DNA of 64,000 nt from Bradyrhizobium sp. AUGA SZCCT0283 (GTDB lineage Bacteria; Pseudomonadota; Alphaproteobacteria; Rhizobiales; Xanthobacteraceae), in NCBI RefSeq assembly GCF_018130385.1, contig NZ_JAFCLU010000009.1, forward strand, positions 186,001 to 250,000. The letters run 5' to 3'. Below, piece by piece: positions 1 to 9,068 of the stretch (the first letter of the stretch is position 1; every line of letters starts with the position of its first letter). Made by a program: the position numbers and the translations under genes. Under the pieces are notes generated by a model. It saw only the letters and a program-made list of their open reading frames with translations. It searched no databases and was not told the origin of the DNA.

Positions 1-641
1 TCCGCCGCGAATCGCATCTGCGTCGCCTCGGCCTCCGATTTGGCGGTGTAGATCGTGAAACGTTCGCCCGAGGCGCTCTCATACATCATGAAGGATGCCG
101 GGCCCGCGGACCCCGGCAGCAGCCGCCCGCCGACCAGCTTCAATCCGGCTCCCGCCAGTTCCGGCGCGCGGACGACCCAGCCGCAGCGCTTGGTCAGCCA
201 TTGCTGCAGATGGCTGCGTTCGCTGCCCGGCACCTCGACCGGATGGCGGACTTCCACCACGTAAAGCCGGTGCGCTTCGATCGCGTGCACCGTCAGAGTT
301 TGGAAAGCCGAGGGCGCCGCCGTCGCGCCGCGCGCGAGCCAGCCGACGCTGCCGCCGACAATGAACGCCGCCAGCGTGGCCGCGATCGCGCCGTACACCC
401 ATTTGCGCGGCTGTCGCACCAGCCGCTCGATCTCGAGCCGCTTCGGCACCGCCTCGTCGATAACCGAATCGTACCTGGCATGCAGCGCTTCCGCCATCGC
501 GCGCCACGACTGCACCCGCGCGGCATCGTCGGGATGCGAGGCGAGCCACGTCTCGACGTCGCCGCGGCGTTCCGCCGGCAGCTCGTTGTCGACGTAAGCA
601 TGCAGCTCGTCTTCGGTGACGGGAATGTTGGGATCGGTCAT
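1..641 (-). CDS. Anti-sigma factor (partial, C-terminus beyond window)
   Basis: Read on the minus strand from ATG 641 (begins MTDPNIPVTEDELHAYVDNE), this is a membrane-anchored anti-sigma factor of the RsiW-like type. The N-terminal helical stretch resembles the cytoplasmic sigma-binding domain (ELHAYVDNELPAERR). One membrane segment follows at about residues 82-103, then an exported C-terminal part that runs off position 1. The ECF sigma gene ends 58 bases upstream in the same orientation, so the two should form a sigma / anti-sigma operon. I see no zinc-binding Cys motif in the N-terminal part. The activating signal cannot be read from the sequence. Confidence 0.8.
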   Translation of the reverse strand, partial: MTDPNIPVTEDELHAYVDNELPAERRGDVETWLASHPDDAARVQSWRAMAEALHARYDSVIDEAVPKRLEIERLVRQPRKWVYGAIAATLAAFIVGGSVGWLARGATAAPSAFQTLTVHAIEAHRLYVVEVRHPVEVPGSERSHLQQWLTKRCGWVVRAPELAGAGLKLVGGRLLPGSAGPASFMMYESASGERFTIYTAKSEAEATQMRFAA

Positions 642-699
642 CGTCGTCGTCTCTGCCTATTCCTGGTCTGTCTGTGCATCACGCCTGCCACACCCATCT

Positions 700-1188
700 T
701 CATTTCACCCGCCGCAGCGCCGTGCGTTCGCCCTCGAGCGAAGCTTTGACATGCGCGCGTGCGCGGGCAAGCCGGGACATTACGGTGCCGATCGGCACGC
801 CCTGGATATCGGCGACCTCGCGGTAGCTCAGTCCTTCCAGCATCACCAGCAGCAGCACCGAGCGCTGTTCTTCCACCAGCGTTGCCAGCGCGCGGGCGAT
901 GTCGCGGCCCTCCGCCTCGGTGCCGCTGGCGTCGGGATTGTTGTCGAGCAGCGGCATGAATTGCGGCCGCCGCGCCAGCGACCGCCGCCGGTTCTTGTTC
1001 AAATTGGTCAGGATCGTATAGAGCCAGCTCCTGACGTCGCCGCCGAGAAACAGCCGCTCCGAACGCAACGCGCGCACCAGCGTATCCTGCACCAGATCGT
1101 CGGCGATGTCGGCATCGCGCGCGAGCGCACGTGCATAGCGGCGGAGCGCCGGAATCATGGCTTCGACACTTTGACGAAACGCGCTCAT
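700..1188 (-). CDS. ECF-family RNA polymerase sigma factor
   Basis: A 162-residue group 4 sigma factor. Region 2 is visible as ADDLVQDTLVRAL and the -10-recognising stretch DVRSWLYTILTN. Region 4 is a helix-turn-helix with LEGLSYREVADIQGVPIGT followed by VMSRLARAR. I chose the ATG at 1188 (MSAFRQSVEAM) because family members start about 10 residues before region 2. The frame stays open to 1254, so a 184-residue form is possible. The gene is followed by its probable anti-sigma partner. No autoregulatory promoter was identified with confidence. Confidence 0.88.
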   Translation of the reverse strand: MSAFRQSVEAMIPALRRYARALARDADIADDLVQDTLVRALRSERLFLGGDVRSWLYTILTNLNKNRRRSLARRPQFMPLLDNNPDASGTEAEGRDIARALATLVEEQRSVLLLVMLEGLSYREVADIQGVPIGTVMSRLARARAHVKASLEGERTALRRVK

Positions 1189-1383
1189 CGGCACCAGATT
1201 GCAAGAGTTGCAAGAGTCATGAGGCGCGAACGCCTTACCCAACATAACACCCAATCGGCGTGTCTATTCCAGCCATTGAGGCGCACCGGAAACAGCGTTA
1301 ATCCGAACAGCGGATTTGGGCTCGACCGCACGGGAGTGCTGGTGTACCTCCAAACCCCACAGGGAAGCTCGATTGAAAACCGG

Positions 1384-2214
1384 ATGTCGCAAAAATCAGG
1401 CCTGATGCTGGGCAAGCGCGGGGTGATCCTCGGCGTCGCCAACAACCGCTCGATCGCCTGGGGCATCGCCAAGGCATGCCACGACGCAGGCGCTGAAATC
1501 GCGCTCACCTGGCAGGGCGACGCGCTGAAGAAGCGGGTCGAACCGCTGGCCAAGGAGCTCAACGCGCTTCTGCTCGGCCATTGCGACGTCACCGATTCCG
1601 CCACCATCGACGCGGCATTCGACGTGCTCCGGGAAAAATGGGGCAAGATCGACTTTGTGGTCCATGCCATCGCCTTCGCCGACAAGGACCAGCTCGATGG
1701 CCGTTATCTGGAGACGACGCAGGACAATTTCTCCAGGAGCATGCTGATCTCCTGCTACTCGCTGACCGCGATCGCGCAACGCGCCGAAAAGCTGATGACC
1801 GACGGCGGCTCGATCCTGACGCTGACCTATTACGGCGCCGAGAAGTGGATGCCGCATTACAACGTGATGGGTGTGGCCAAGGCGGCGCTCGAAGCCAGCG
1901 TGCGCTATCTCGCCGCCGACCTTGGTGAAAAGAACATCCGCGTCAACGCGATCTCGGCAGGTCCCATCAAGACGCTGGCCGCATCCGGCATCGGCGACTT
2001 CCGCTACATTCTGAAGTGGAACGAATATAACGCGCCCCTGCGCCGCAACGTCAGCATCGAGGAGGTCGGCGACAGCGCGCTGTATCTGTTGTCGGACCTG
2101 TCGCGCGGCGTCACCGGCGAGGTGCATCACGTCGATGCCGGCTATCACGTCGTCGGCATGAAGCGCCCCGAGGCGCCCGACATCTCGCTCTCCAATTCGG
2201 TAGCGAAGGAATAG
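1384..2214 (+). CDS. fabI: Enoyl-[acyl-carrier-protein] reductase FabI
   Basis: An NADH-dependent enoyl-ACP reductase that carries out the last step of each type II fatty acid elongation cycle in the cytoplasm. It is a short-chain dehydrogenase-fold protein of 276 residues, close to the usual 260-280. The nucleotide-binding start KRGVILGVANNRSIAWGIAK is typical of FabI. The catalytic Tyr-x6-Lys is in YNVMGVAK, with the SAGPIKTLAASGI substrate-loop region after it. The reading frame is open far upstream, but homology begins at ATG 1384. The histidine phosphatase gene starts 12 bases after the stop, so the two are probably co-transcribed. Confidence 0.95.
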   Translation: MSQKSGLMLGKRGVILGVANNRSIAWGIAKACHDAGAEIALTWQGDALKKRVEPLAKELNALLLGHCDVTDSATIDAAFDVLREKWGKIDFVVHAIAFADKDQLDGRYLETTQDNFSRSMLISCYSLTAIAQRAEKLMTDGGSILTLTYYGAEKWMPHYNVMGVAKAALEASVRYLAADLGEKNIRVNAISAGPIKTLAASGIGDFRYILKWNEYNAPLRRNVSIEEVGDSALYLLSDLSRGVTGEVHHVDAGYHVVGMKRPEAPDISLSNSVAKE

Positions 2215-2226
2215 CCTGATAGTCCG

Positions 2227-2826
2227 ATGCCCGCGCCCGTGATCTACTACATCCGCCATGGCGAGACGTCGTGGAATGCGGAAGGAAGGCTGCAGGGTGC
2301 GCAGGACATTCCGCTGAACGATCTCGGCCGCAGGCAGGCGGCCCATGCCGGCAACGTCCTCGCCGATCTCCTCAAGCGCGATGGCCGCGACAAGGCCGCG
2401 TTGCCGTTCGTTGCAAGCCCGCTGCAGCGGGCGCGGGCGACGATGGAATTGGTGCGAGAGGCCCTGAAACTTCCTCGGGAAGAATATGCGCTCGACGATC
2501 GGCTGCGCGAGATCGGCTACGGTGTCTGGGAGGGTTCGACGCTGGCGGAGATGCAGGCCGCCGACCCCATGCTCTATGCCAAACGGCTGACGGCGAAGTG
2601 GACGATGGCCCCCGAAGGCGGCGAAACCTACGCGGAAGTGCAGGACCGGATGCGCCACTGGTACGATTCCGTGCAGAGCGACACCGTCGCCGTGGCCCAT
2701 GGCGGAACGGCGCGGGCGCTGATGGTGGCCCTCGGTATCGAGACGCCGAAGAGCGCCGCCGACCTCCTGATCGAGCAGGGCGCGGTTTATGTGTTCAGGG
2801 ACGGCGGTTTGCGGAAGTTTAGCTGA
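2227..2826 (+). CDS. Histidine phosphatase family protein (phosphoglycerate mutase-like)
   Basis: A 199-residue histidine phosphatase superfamily member. The phospho-acceptor motif is YYIRHGETSWN near the N-terminus, followed by SPLQRARATME, and the second catalytic histidine is in AVAHGGTARAL. These show a cofactor-independent-phosphohistidine phosphatase or mutase fold. The substrate cannot be told from sequence, and small members of this group are often general sugar-phosphate or nucleotide phosphatases. It sits between fabI and aroC. From memory this neighbourhood is common in Bradyrhizobium, with the toxin-antitoxin pair after it being the variable part. Confidence 0.88.
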   Translation: MPAPVIYYIRHGETSWNAEGRLQGAQDIPLNDLGRRQAAHAGNVLADLLKRDGRDKAALPFVASPLQRARATMELVREALKLPREEYALDDRLREIGYGVWEGSTLAEMQAADPMLYAKRLTAKWTMAPEGGETYAEVQDRMRHWYDSVQSDTVAVAHGGTARALMVALGIETPKSAADLLIEQGAVYVFRDGGLRKFS

Positions 2827-2833
2827 ACTAGTT

Positions 2834-2866
2834 TGTATTGACATTGTAGATACAGACGTCCATATT
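2834..2866 (+). promoter_or_regulatory. Promoter and palindromic operator of the TacAT-like pair
   Basis: A sigma-70-like promoter reads TTGACA at 2838-2843, a 17-base spacer, and CATATT at 2861-2866. It is overlaid by the inverted repeat TGTAT (2834-2838) / ATACA (2850-2854). Initiation 7 bases after the -10 would fall on the A of the antitoxin ATG at 2873, so the transcript may be leaderless. The palindrome over the -35 and spacer is where an antitoxin autorepressor would be expected to bind. Confidence 0.6.
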
Positions 2867-2872
2867 CCAGCA

Positions 2873-3214
2873 ATGCCAAAGGACCGTTCTTCATCCTCCC
2901 AAGGCTTGGGAAACGCGACCATTGCTGTCGCCGAGCGCTCATCTGTTGCGGACACGAAGGGCAGCATCAACCTGCGCATCGAGGCCAATACCCGGCAACT
3001 TATCGACGAGGCAGCAGCGATCCTCGGCAAGACGCGCACCGAGTTCATGATCGAGACCGCGCGGCGGCAAGCGATCGATGTGCTGCTCGACCAGCGCTTG
3101 TTCGTACTCGATTCCAAGCGCTACGACGCCTTCCTGCACGCGCTCGACAATCCCCCCGCGCCGGGTCCGAAACTGCGGTCGCTGCTCCGCCGAGCGCCGG
3201 CATGGCAGAAGTAG
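2873..3214 (+). CDS. DUF1778 / TacA-type antitoxin
   Basis: A 113-residue ribbon-helix-helix antitoxin of the DUF1778 type. It would bind the operator over its own promoter and mask the GNAT toxin encoded next. The DNA-binding part is INLRIEANTRQLIDEAAAILG followed by KTRTEFMIETA. The C-terminal tail, with a conserved FDALDNPP-like stretch (FLHALDNPPAPGPKLRSLL), would wrap the toxin. I placed the start at ATG 2873, which fits the promoter position. The longer frame from 2789 starts inside the preceding gene. The gene overlaps the toxin gene by 13 bases, as is usual for such pairs. Confidence 0.85.
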   Translation: MPKDRSSSSQGLGNATIAVAERSSVADTKGSINLRIEANTRQLIDEAAAILGKTRTEFMIETARRQAIDVLLDQRLFVLDSKRYDAFLHALDNPPAPGPKLRSLLRRAPAWQK

Positions 3215-3732
3215 AAGACGCATCGGAACGCTCCGCATCTGGATTGTCCGCCCCCGTTCCCTTGACGGCCGAGCATGATCTTTCGGGCTTCGACTGCGGC
3301 GAACCTGCGTTGAACGACTGGCTACGGCATCGGGCCTTGAAGAACGAAAGCCGTTTTTCGCGAACCTATGTCGTCTGCGAGGGCAACCGGGTGGTCGCTT
3401 ATTTCTGCATCTCGGCCGGGGCGGTGGAACGCATGGCGGCGCCGGCCAAGGTGCGGCGCAATGCACCCGACACAACTCCGGTTTCGGTCATCGGGCGATT
3501 GGCGGTCAGCCGCGACCACGCGGGCAAGGGGTTAGGCGCCGACATCCTCGCGGACGCGCTTCGCCGCATCGCGGTCGCCTCGCAGAGCATCGGCATTGGG
3601 GCGGTGCTGGTGCATGCGAAGGATGAGGCAGCGAAGCGCTTCTACATCAGATGTGCCGAGTTCATCGAGTATCCGGAAGACAGCCGCACCCTGTTTCTTC
3701 CGATCGAGACCGTCGTCGCCGCCTTCAGTTAA
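3202..3732 (+). CDS. GNAT-fold toxin, TacT-like
   Basis: A 176-residue GCN5-related N-acetyltransferase paired with a DUF1778 antitoxin. Characterised relatives such as TacT and AtaT acetylate the amino group of aminoacyl-tRNA and block translation. The N-terminal part FDCGEPALNDWLRHRA is typical of this toxin group. The acetyl-CoA loop is HAGKGLG at residues 106-112. The conserved Tyr thought to act as general acid is Tyr148 in KRFYIRCAEF. The gene looks intact. Which tRNA it would target cannot be told from the sequence. Confidence 0.87.
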   Translation: MAEVEDASERSASGLSAPVPLTAEHDLSGFDCGEPALNDWLRHRALKNESRFSRTYVVCEGNRVVAYFCISAGAVERMAAPAKVRRNAPDTTPVSVIGRLAVSRDHAGKGLGADILADALRRIAVASQSIGIGAVLVHAKDEAAKRFYIRCAEFIEYPEDSRTLFLPIETVVAAFS

Positions 3733-3819
3733 TTACCTTAAGCACCACGCCGGAGCCCATTTGACCCAATGCTCTCCGCGCGTTACCACACGGGCCAATC
3801 CGGCGATTTCGAGCTCCAA

Positions 3820-4905
3820 ATGTCGCACAACACCTTCGGCCACATGTTCCGGGTCACGACCTTCGGCGAAAGCCACGGGGTCGCGATCGGCTGCGTGGTC
3901 GACGGCTGTCCGCCGCTGATCCCGCTGACCAATGAGGACATCCAGCACGATCTGGATCGCCGTCGCCCGGGACAATCGCGCTTCACCACCCAGCGCCAGG
4001 AGCCGGACGCGGTCAAAATCCTGTCCGGCGTGATGGCCCATCCCGAGACCGGTGTGCAGGTGACGACGGGAACGCCGATTGCGCTGTTGATCGAGAACAC
4101 CGATCAGCGCTCCAAGGACTATTCCGAGATCAAGGACAAGTTTCGCCCCGGCCACGCCGACTTCACCTATGAGGCCAAATACGGCCTGCGCGATTATCGC
4201 GGCGGCGGACGGTCGTCGGCGCGCGAGACCGCCACCCGCGTGGCCGCCGGCGCCATCGCACGCAAAATCCTGCCTGACGTGAAGGTGCGCGGCGCGCTGG
4301 TGCAGATGGGCCCGCACAGGATCGACCGCGACAGATGGGACTGGGACGAGATCGCGCGCAATCCGTTCTTCTGCCCCGACAAGGACAAGGCCGCGTTCTT
4401 CGAGCAGTATCTCGATGGTATCCGCAAGAGCGGCTCCTCAATCGGCGCCGTCATCGAAGTGGTCGCCGAAGGCGTGCCGCCGGGATGGGGCGCGCCGATC
4501 TACGCCAAGCTCGACGGCGAGCTGGCGGCGGCGATGATGAGTATCAATGCCGTGAAGGGCGTCGAGATCGGCGCAGGTTTTGGCGCTGCCGAATTGTCCG
4601 GCGAGGAAAACGCCGACGAGATGCGCACCGGCAATAACGGCACGCGCTTCCTGTCGAACCATGCCGGCGGCGTGCTCGGCGGCATCTCGACCGGCCAGCC
4701 GGTGGTGGTGCGCTTTGCGGTGAAGCCGACCTCGTCGATCCTGTCCCCGCGCAAGACGGTGGATCGCGCCGGCGCCGACACCGATATCATGACAAAAGGC
4801 CGCCACGACCCCTGCGTCGGCATCCGCGCCGTGCCGGTGGGCGAGGCGATGATGGCCTGCGTGCTGGCGGACCATTTCCTGCGCCATCGCGGCCAGGTCG
4901 GCTAA
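3820..4905 (+). CDS. aroC: Chorismate synthase
   Basis: Chorismate synthase converts 5-enolpyruvylshikimate 3-phosphate to chorismate, the last common step to aromatic amino acids. It needs reduced FMN. Family signatures are present: [17 protein letters not shown] near the N-terminus, [14 protein letters not shown], the [20 protein letters not shown] flavin-binding stretch, and [16 protein letters not shown] near the C-terminus. At 361 residues it has normal length. The start is ATG 3820 ([11 protein letters not shown]). Seventeen upstream codons are open but do not resemble the family. It follows the toxin gene by 87 bases and may be transcribed separately. Confidence 0.96.
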   Translation: MSHNTFGHMFRVTTFGESHGVAIGCVVDGCPPLIPLTNEDIQHDLDRRRPGQSRFTTQRQEPDAVKILSGVMAHPETGVQVTTGTPIALLIENTDQRSKDYSEIKDKFRPGHADFTYEAKYGLRDYRGGGRSSARETATRVAAGAIARKILPDVKVRGALVQMGPHRIDRDRWDWDEIARNPFFCPDKDKAAFFEQYLDGIRKSGSSIGAVIEVVAEGVPPGWGAPIYAKLDGELAAAMMSINAVKGVEIGAGFGAAELSGEENADEMRTGNNGTRFLSNHAGGVLGGISTGQPVVVRFAVKPTSSILSPRKTVDRAGADTDIMTKGRHDPCVGIRAVPVGEAMMACVLADHFLRHRGQVG

Positions 4906-4994
4906 AGAGTTCGGCTGACGGGCCGAGTTGCCGCAACGTCAAGCGTCGGTGTCGCCTTGACGCGCGCTGAACTTGCGCGGCAAATACCGGCGTC

Positions 4995-6179
4995 ATGGAT
5001 GCATCGAAACTGCACGAACTGACCGACTGGCTGATCGACGGCGGCAGGTCCGCGGCCAGCCCGAGCCGGTTTATGGCCGAGTGCTGCGAACGGATGGTCG
5101 CGGCGGGCCTGCCGCTCTGGCGTGTCGGCGTCTTCGTCCGCACGCTGCATCCCGACATCTACGGGCGCAATTTCATCTGGAAACCGGGCGCCGAGGTCGA
5201 GGTCGGCACGGTCGATTACAATATCCTGGAGTCACCGGGCTTTCATACCAGTCCGCTGATCATCGTGTTCCAGCAGGGGCTGGAGGTTCGGGCCCGGACA
5301 GATGATCCCCGGAGCGAGCGCTTTCCGATCATCGATGAGCTTCGCGCCGAAGGCGTCACGGATTATGTCGCGCTGCCGTTGCCCTTTATCGGCGGCACGG
5401 TGAATGGATCGAGCTGGACCACCAAACAGCCGGGCGGTTTCACGGATGAGCAGTTGGCGGCGCTGCGGAGCCTCGTGAAGCCGCTGGCACGGGTGGTCGA
5501 AATTATCACCCTGACCCGCACCGCTGCGAGCCTTTTGGACACCTATGTCGGCAACCGCGCCGGCGAACGGATCCTCGGCGGCCAGATCAGGCGCGGCCAC
5601 ACCGAGACCATGAACGCCGCGATCTGGCTGTCCGACCTGCGCGGCTTCACCTCGCTGTCCGATCGCGTGCCGGCGGAAACCGTGGTCGACGTCCTGAACC
5701 ATTACTTCGACTGCCAGGTTGCCGCGATCCGGAATCATGGCGGCGAAGTGCTGAAATATATGGGCGACGGCCTGCTCGCGGTTTTCCCGATCGATGAATA
5801 TGTCGGCGACGAGCAGCAGGTTTGCAGCCGCGTCCTCGAAGCCGCCCACGAATCCCGCGCCAGCGTCGCCGAGTTGCAGTGTCCGATCGGCGACGCCGTC
5901 GAACGGTTCCGCTTCGGCGTGGCACTGCATGTCGGGCGAATTCTCTACGGCAATATCGGCGGCGGCAACCGGCTCGACTTCACCTGCATTGGACCGGCGG
6001 TGAATCTGGCGGCGCGGCTGGAAAAGATCGCCAGCCAGCTCGGCCGCACGGTCGTGGCGTCCGAAGGATTTGCCGGCATCTGCCGGGGCGGCTGGAGCGA
6101 TCTCGGCGAGTTCCCTGTCGCCGGTTTCTCCAAGGCCGCACGCGTGTACGGCCTGGTCGACGAAAAGTCGGCGGCCTGA
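4995..6179 (+). CDS. Class III adenylate/guanylate cyclase, soluble
   Basis: A 394-residue class III nucleotide cyclase. An N-terminal region of about 180 residues resembles a GAF-like sensor (LPLWRVGVFVRTLHPDIYGRN, then VTDYVALPLPF). A cyclase catalytic domain follows at about residues 200-385. The metal-binding aspartates are in WLSDLRGFTSLSDR and KYMGDGLLAVF, and the transition-state Asn and Arg are in GPAVNLAARLEKIA. There is no membrane segment, so it should be cytosolic. The sensor ligand is unknown. It lies alone between aroC and an inverted-repeat element. Confidence 0.87.
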   Translation: MDASKLHELTDWLIDGGRSAASPSRFMAECCERMVAAGLPLWRVGVFVRTLHPDIYGRNFIWKPGAEVEVGTVDYNILESPGFHTSPLIIVFQQGLEVRARTDDPRSERFPIIDELRAEGVTDYVALPLPFIGGTVNGSSWTTKQPGGFTDEQLAALRSLVKPLARVVEIITLTRTAASLLDTYVGNRAGERILGGQIRRGHTETMNAAIWLSDLRGFTSLSDRVPAETVVDVLNHYFDCQVAAIRNHGGEVLKYMGDGLLAVFPIDEYVGDEQQVCSRVLEAAHESRASVAELQCPIGDAVERFRFGVALHVGRILYGNIGGGNRLDFTCIGPAVNLAARLEKIASQLGRTVVASEGFAGICRGGWSDLGEFPVAGFSKAARVYGLVDEKSAA

Positions 6180-6186
6180 AGACTCC

Positions 6187-6277
6187 CGTAGCCCGGATGG
6201 AGCGAAGCGCAATCCGGGTCGCTCCCCGCAGTCTACGATCTATCCCGGATTACGCTCCGCTTCATCCGGGCTACGGA
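6187..6277. repeat. Inverted REP-like pair, probable bidirectional terminator
   Basis: Two copies of a GTAGCCCGGATGGAGC-type element face each other, at about 6188-6217 and 6243-6276. Together they can form one long hairpin between the converging cyclase and clpS genes. The same family (core TAGCCCGGATG) recurs at about 21,324 and 25,018. It probably serves as a transcript end here. Confidence 0.7.
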
Positions 6278-6281
6278 GGTG

Positions 6282-6587
6282 TCACTCTTCCGGCTCGGTG
6301 GTGAACAGCAGCGGATAGCCCTTGGCGCGGCCGGCGTCGGTGGCGCGCGTCGCCTTGGTCTCGGCGACGTCCTTGGTGAACACGGCGACGACGCAGACGC
6401 CGCGCCGGTGCGCCGTGATCATCACCTTGTGGGCCTGGTCCTCGGTCATGCGGAACTCGGCCTTCAGGACGGTGACGACGAATTCGCGCGGCGTGTAGTC
6501 GTCGTTGATGAGGATGACCTTGTGCAGGCGCGGCCGTTCGGTCTGGGTTTTGACCTTTGTTTTTGGCGTGACGACAGTATTGGCCAT
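6282..6587 (-). CDS. clpS: ATP-dependent Clp protease adaptor ClpS
   Basis: A 101-residue ClpS adaptor. It binds N-end-rule substrates and the N-domain of ClpA and delivers the substrates for degradation. The family core is clear: KVILINDDYTPREFVV, then ADRRG-type AHRRGVCVVAVFTKDVAE, then the YPLLFTTEPE C-terminus. The N-terminal 20 residues are the usual low-complexity extension. The gene is monocistronic between an inverted repeat and the Sel1-like gene. Alphaproteobacteria often carry two ClpS paralogues, and which one this is cannot be decided here. Confidence 0.93.
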   Translation of the reverse strand: MANTVVTPKTKVKTQTERPRLHKVILINDDYTPREFVVTVLKAEFRMTEDQAHKVMITAHRRGVCVVAVFTKDVAETKATRATDAGRAKGYPLLFTTEPEE

Positions 6588-6634
6588 TTCCAGTCAAGTC
6601 CGGCAAGCGAGCGAGTGACGCGGGCCCGCCGCGC

Positions 6635-7954
6635 TCAGTTGGCGCGGCAATCCGCCAGGCGCTGCGCCATGGTCTGATCGCCGCGGCTGACGGCCGCCTC
6701 GATCAGTTTACAGGCTCCGGGCCGGTCCTGAAACTGGGCGTTTGCCGAGAGTTTCAGCTCGATCAGGGCGGCCATCGCGCCGGGTTCGTCGAGTTCCGCG
6801 GCCTGGACGGCATCGTAGAGCGTGCGCTTCGGATGGCTGACCCGTGTTTGCGGATATTCGGCGAGCAGCCGCACGACCTGCATGCGCGCGTTGAAATCCC
6901 AGGTGCCGGCGCGGTCGATCAGGGTGACCGCCTCCTGAATGTCGCGCGGCACCAGTTTGCCTTCGAGGGTGAGCTGCCCGAGCATCCCCTTTGCCATCCA
7001 GCTGTCGGACGTGCCTTTCAGCAACGACAGCGCGCGCTTGGGATCGGCCGCGCCGCCTTCGCCCGCGATCAGCATTTCCGCGAGCGGGACGATGGCGCCA
7101 CCGGGATCGGGGCGGCGGGATTCTTCGAGCAGGGCTCGGGCGCGCACCGGATCCTGCTTGCGAATGGCGATGGCCAATTCGCGCTTGGCGCCGAATACAT
7201 CAGCCTTTGCCATTCTCTCCAGGATGTCGAGGCCGCGGGCGCGCTCGTCCGGTTTGTCCGACGTCGCCAGTAGACGCCCCAGCGTCACCAGCAGACTTCC
7301 TTTGCTTGCGTCCTTTGCAGGGTTGGCGACGGCACGTTCCGCCCAGTATCGCGCGGCGACGGGATCGCGTTTGACGATGTCCCCGTCTTCGAGCCGGCGT
7401 ATCAGCATCTGCGTGGCAAAGGGGTGGCCGAGTTCGGCGGCCTTGTGCAGGGCCAGACCCGCCTCGTCGCGTGTGACCAGCGGCACGTGATCGAGGTCGC
7501 CGCGATCCCAGGATTTGTGATGCTCGTAGAGTTGGTAATTGGCCTCGGCACTGCCTTGCGCGGCGGCCTCGCGCAGCATGGCAACCGCCTCCGCCTTCTG
7601 CGCATAGGGCAGGTTGCGCGCATACGCGGCCTTGAAATCTGCGTTCGCAGGGTTGGCCTCGAACGCCACTTTGCAGCTTTCGCGCCGCAGGTCCCATCGC
7701 CGGCGCTTGGCGGCATCGTCGATATACTCTTTCGGCTCTTCAAAGAGCTGCTGGCAGAGCTCGGCGGCATTCTCCGCCGTCAGCACCGGCTCCGGCTTGG
7801 CCGCTTCAGGCCGGGCGGTACCGGACTGCGGCGTCGGAAGCGACAACGCGACCACCATGCCGAAAGCGAGCAGGCCGCTCGACATAACGACCGACCGCAT
7901 CAACGGCGACGGGCTGTCATTTGCGGGAAGTTTTGGGGGCGTAACCATGTTCAT
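6635..7954 (-). CDS. Sel1/TPR-like repeat protein, membrane-anchored
   Basis: A 439-residue protein with one N-terminal membrane segment (about residues 19-38, SVVMSSGLLAFGMVVALSLP). A long helical-repeat domain with Sel1-like units follows, for example AAAQGSAEANYQLYEHH and AAELGHPFATQMLIRRLEDG. Such repeats normally mediate protein contacts at the cell envelope. I chose ATG 7954 (MNMVTPPKLP). The frame is open to 8116, but the added 54 residues are Arg/Pro-rich and do not look coded. No enzymatic motif is seen. Function unknown. Confidence 0.75.
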   Translation of the reverse strand: MNMVTPPKLPANDSPSPLMRSVVMSSGLLAFGMVVALSLPTPQSGTARPEAAKPEPVLTAENAAELCQQLFEEPKEYIDDAAKRRRWDLRRESCKVAFEANPANADFKAAYARNLPYAQKAEAVAMLREAAAQGSAEANYQLYEHHKSWDRGDLDHVPLVTRDEAGLALHKAAELGHPFATQMLIRRLEDGDIVKRDPVAARYWAERAVANPAKDASKGSLLVTLGRLLATSDKPDERARGLDILERMAKADVFGAKRELAIAIRKQDPVRARALLEESRRPDPGGAIVPLAEMLIAGEGGAADPKRALSLLKGTSDSWMAKGMLGQLTLEGKLVPRDIQEAVTLIDRAGTWDFNARMQVVRLLAEYPQTRVSHPKRTLYDAVQAAELDEPGAMAALIELKLSANAQFQDRPGACKLIEAAVSRGDQTMAQRLADCRAN

Positions 7955-8184
7955 GCCATGCGCCGCTTCTTGTGCGGCCGCTCGCATCTGTCGCGCCGGG
8001 CGCCCTGATCGTTCAATCCGGAAACCAGGCGCCGGGCAGCTGAACCGCGGTGTGGAACCTGTCCGAGCAGGCCGGCGGTGGACGAGGCCTGATCCTAACC
8101 CGAATGTGAAGGACAAATGATTTCAGCGCTTTGCGTCGGCCGTTTTGCATGTCACCATCACTGTCATTCGACGGGAGGGCCGCA

Positions 8185-9057
8185 ATGCGCTGGTATGTCT
8201 CGATCGGGGCCGTGCTTGTCGCGGGCGTACTCGCCGGCGGCGATGTGGCGGGTTTTGCCGCGCCGAACCCGACGAACCGGCCGGGTCACCAGCCGAACGC
8301 CGCCAGCCGTCAACTGGCCGACAAGGAAACCAATCCGACCGTCGACGTCGAACTCGTCCTTGCCGTCGACGTCTCCTATTCGATGGACCTGGATGAACTC
8401 GCGCTGCAGCGGGAGGGTTATGCGCAGGCGATCGTCTCCAAGGAATTCCTGCAGGCGCTGAAGAGCGGCCCGAACGGCAGGATCTCGATCACCTATTTCG
8501 AATGGGCGGCCTCCACCGACCAGAAGATCATCATCCCGTGGCGCGTGATCGACGGGCCGGAGACGGCCGACGCCGTCGCCAATGAAATCATCAGGACCCC
8601 GATCCGCCGGGCGTCGCGCACCTCGATCTCGGGTGCGATCAACTTCGCCATGCCGCTGTTCGACGAGAACCCGCACCGCGGCCTGCGGCGGGTGATCGAT
8701 ATTTCCGGCGACGGCCCAAACAACAACGGCGCGCCCGTGACCATCGCGCGCGATGCTGCGCTGGAAAAGGGCATCGTCATCAACGGCCTGCCGATCATGG
8801 TGAAGGAACCGTCTTACTCCACCATGGATATCGACAATCTCGATTTCTATTACGAGGACTGCGTCATTGGCGGCCCCGGCTCGTTCGTCGTCACGATCAA
8901 GGACCGCGAAAAGTTCAAGGAAGCGATCCGCACCAAGCTGCTGCTCGAGATCGCGGGCCGTACCCCCGAACGCCCGGTCGTGCCGGCCGCCGGCCGGGAG
9001 GCGCGCGTCAATTGCATGATCGGCGAGAAGATCTGGCAGGACCGGTGGGGAAGGTGA
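8185..9057 (+). CDS. DUF1194 / von Willebrand factor A-domain exported protein
   Basis: A 290-residue exported protein with a signal peptide (RWYVSIGAVLVAGVLAGG) and a von Willebrand A-type domain. The metal-ion-dependent adhesion site is intact as DVSYS at residues 62-66 (D-x-S-x-S), followed by TSISGAINFAM and DISGDGPNNNG. These features match DUF1194 proteins, whose role is not known. The start is ATG 8185, preceded by GGGAGG, and the upstream 54 open bases are ignored. It is divergent from the Sel1-like gene, with about 230 bases between the two starts. Confidence 0.83.
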   Translation: MRWYVSIGAVLVAGVLAGGDVAGFAAPNPTNRPGHQPNAASRQLADKETNPTVDVELVLAVDVSYSMDLDELALQREGYAQAIVSKEFLQALKSGPNGRISITYFEWAASTDQKIIIPWRVIDGPETADAVANEIIRTPIRRASRTSISGAINFAMPLFDENPHRGLRRVIDISGDGPNNNGAPVTIARDAALEKGIVINGLPIMVKEPSYSTMDIDNLDFYYEDCVIGGPGSFVVTIKDREKFKEAIRTKLLLEIAGRTPERPVVPAAGREARVNCMIGEKIWQDRWGR

Positions 9058-9068
9058 GGACGTAGTTT

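Noticed and set aside
616..1383. Long open frame in front of fabI giving a 532-residue protein
   Set aside because: It runs antisense through the ECF sigma gene with Arg/His-rich low-complexity sequence; the FabI family begins at 1384.
1396..3117. 573-residue minus-strand frame opposite fabI and the phosphatase
   Set aside because: A high-GC shadow frame of real genes, with no family features.
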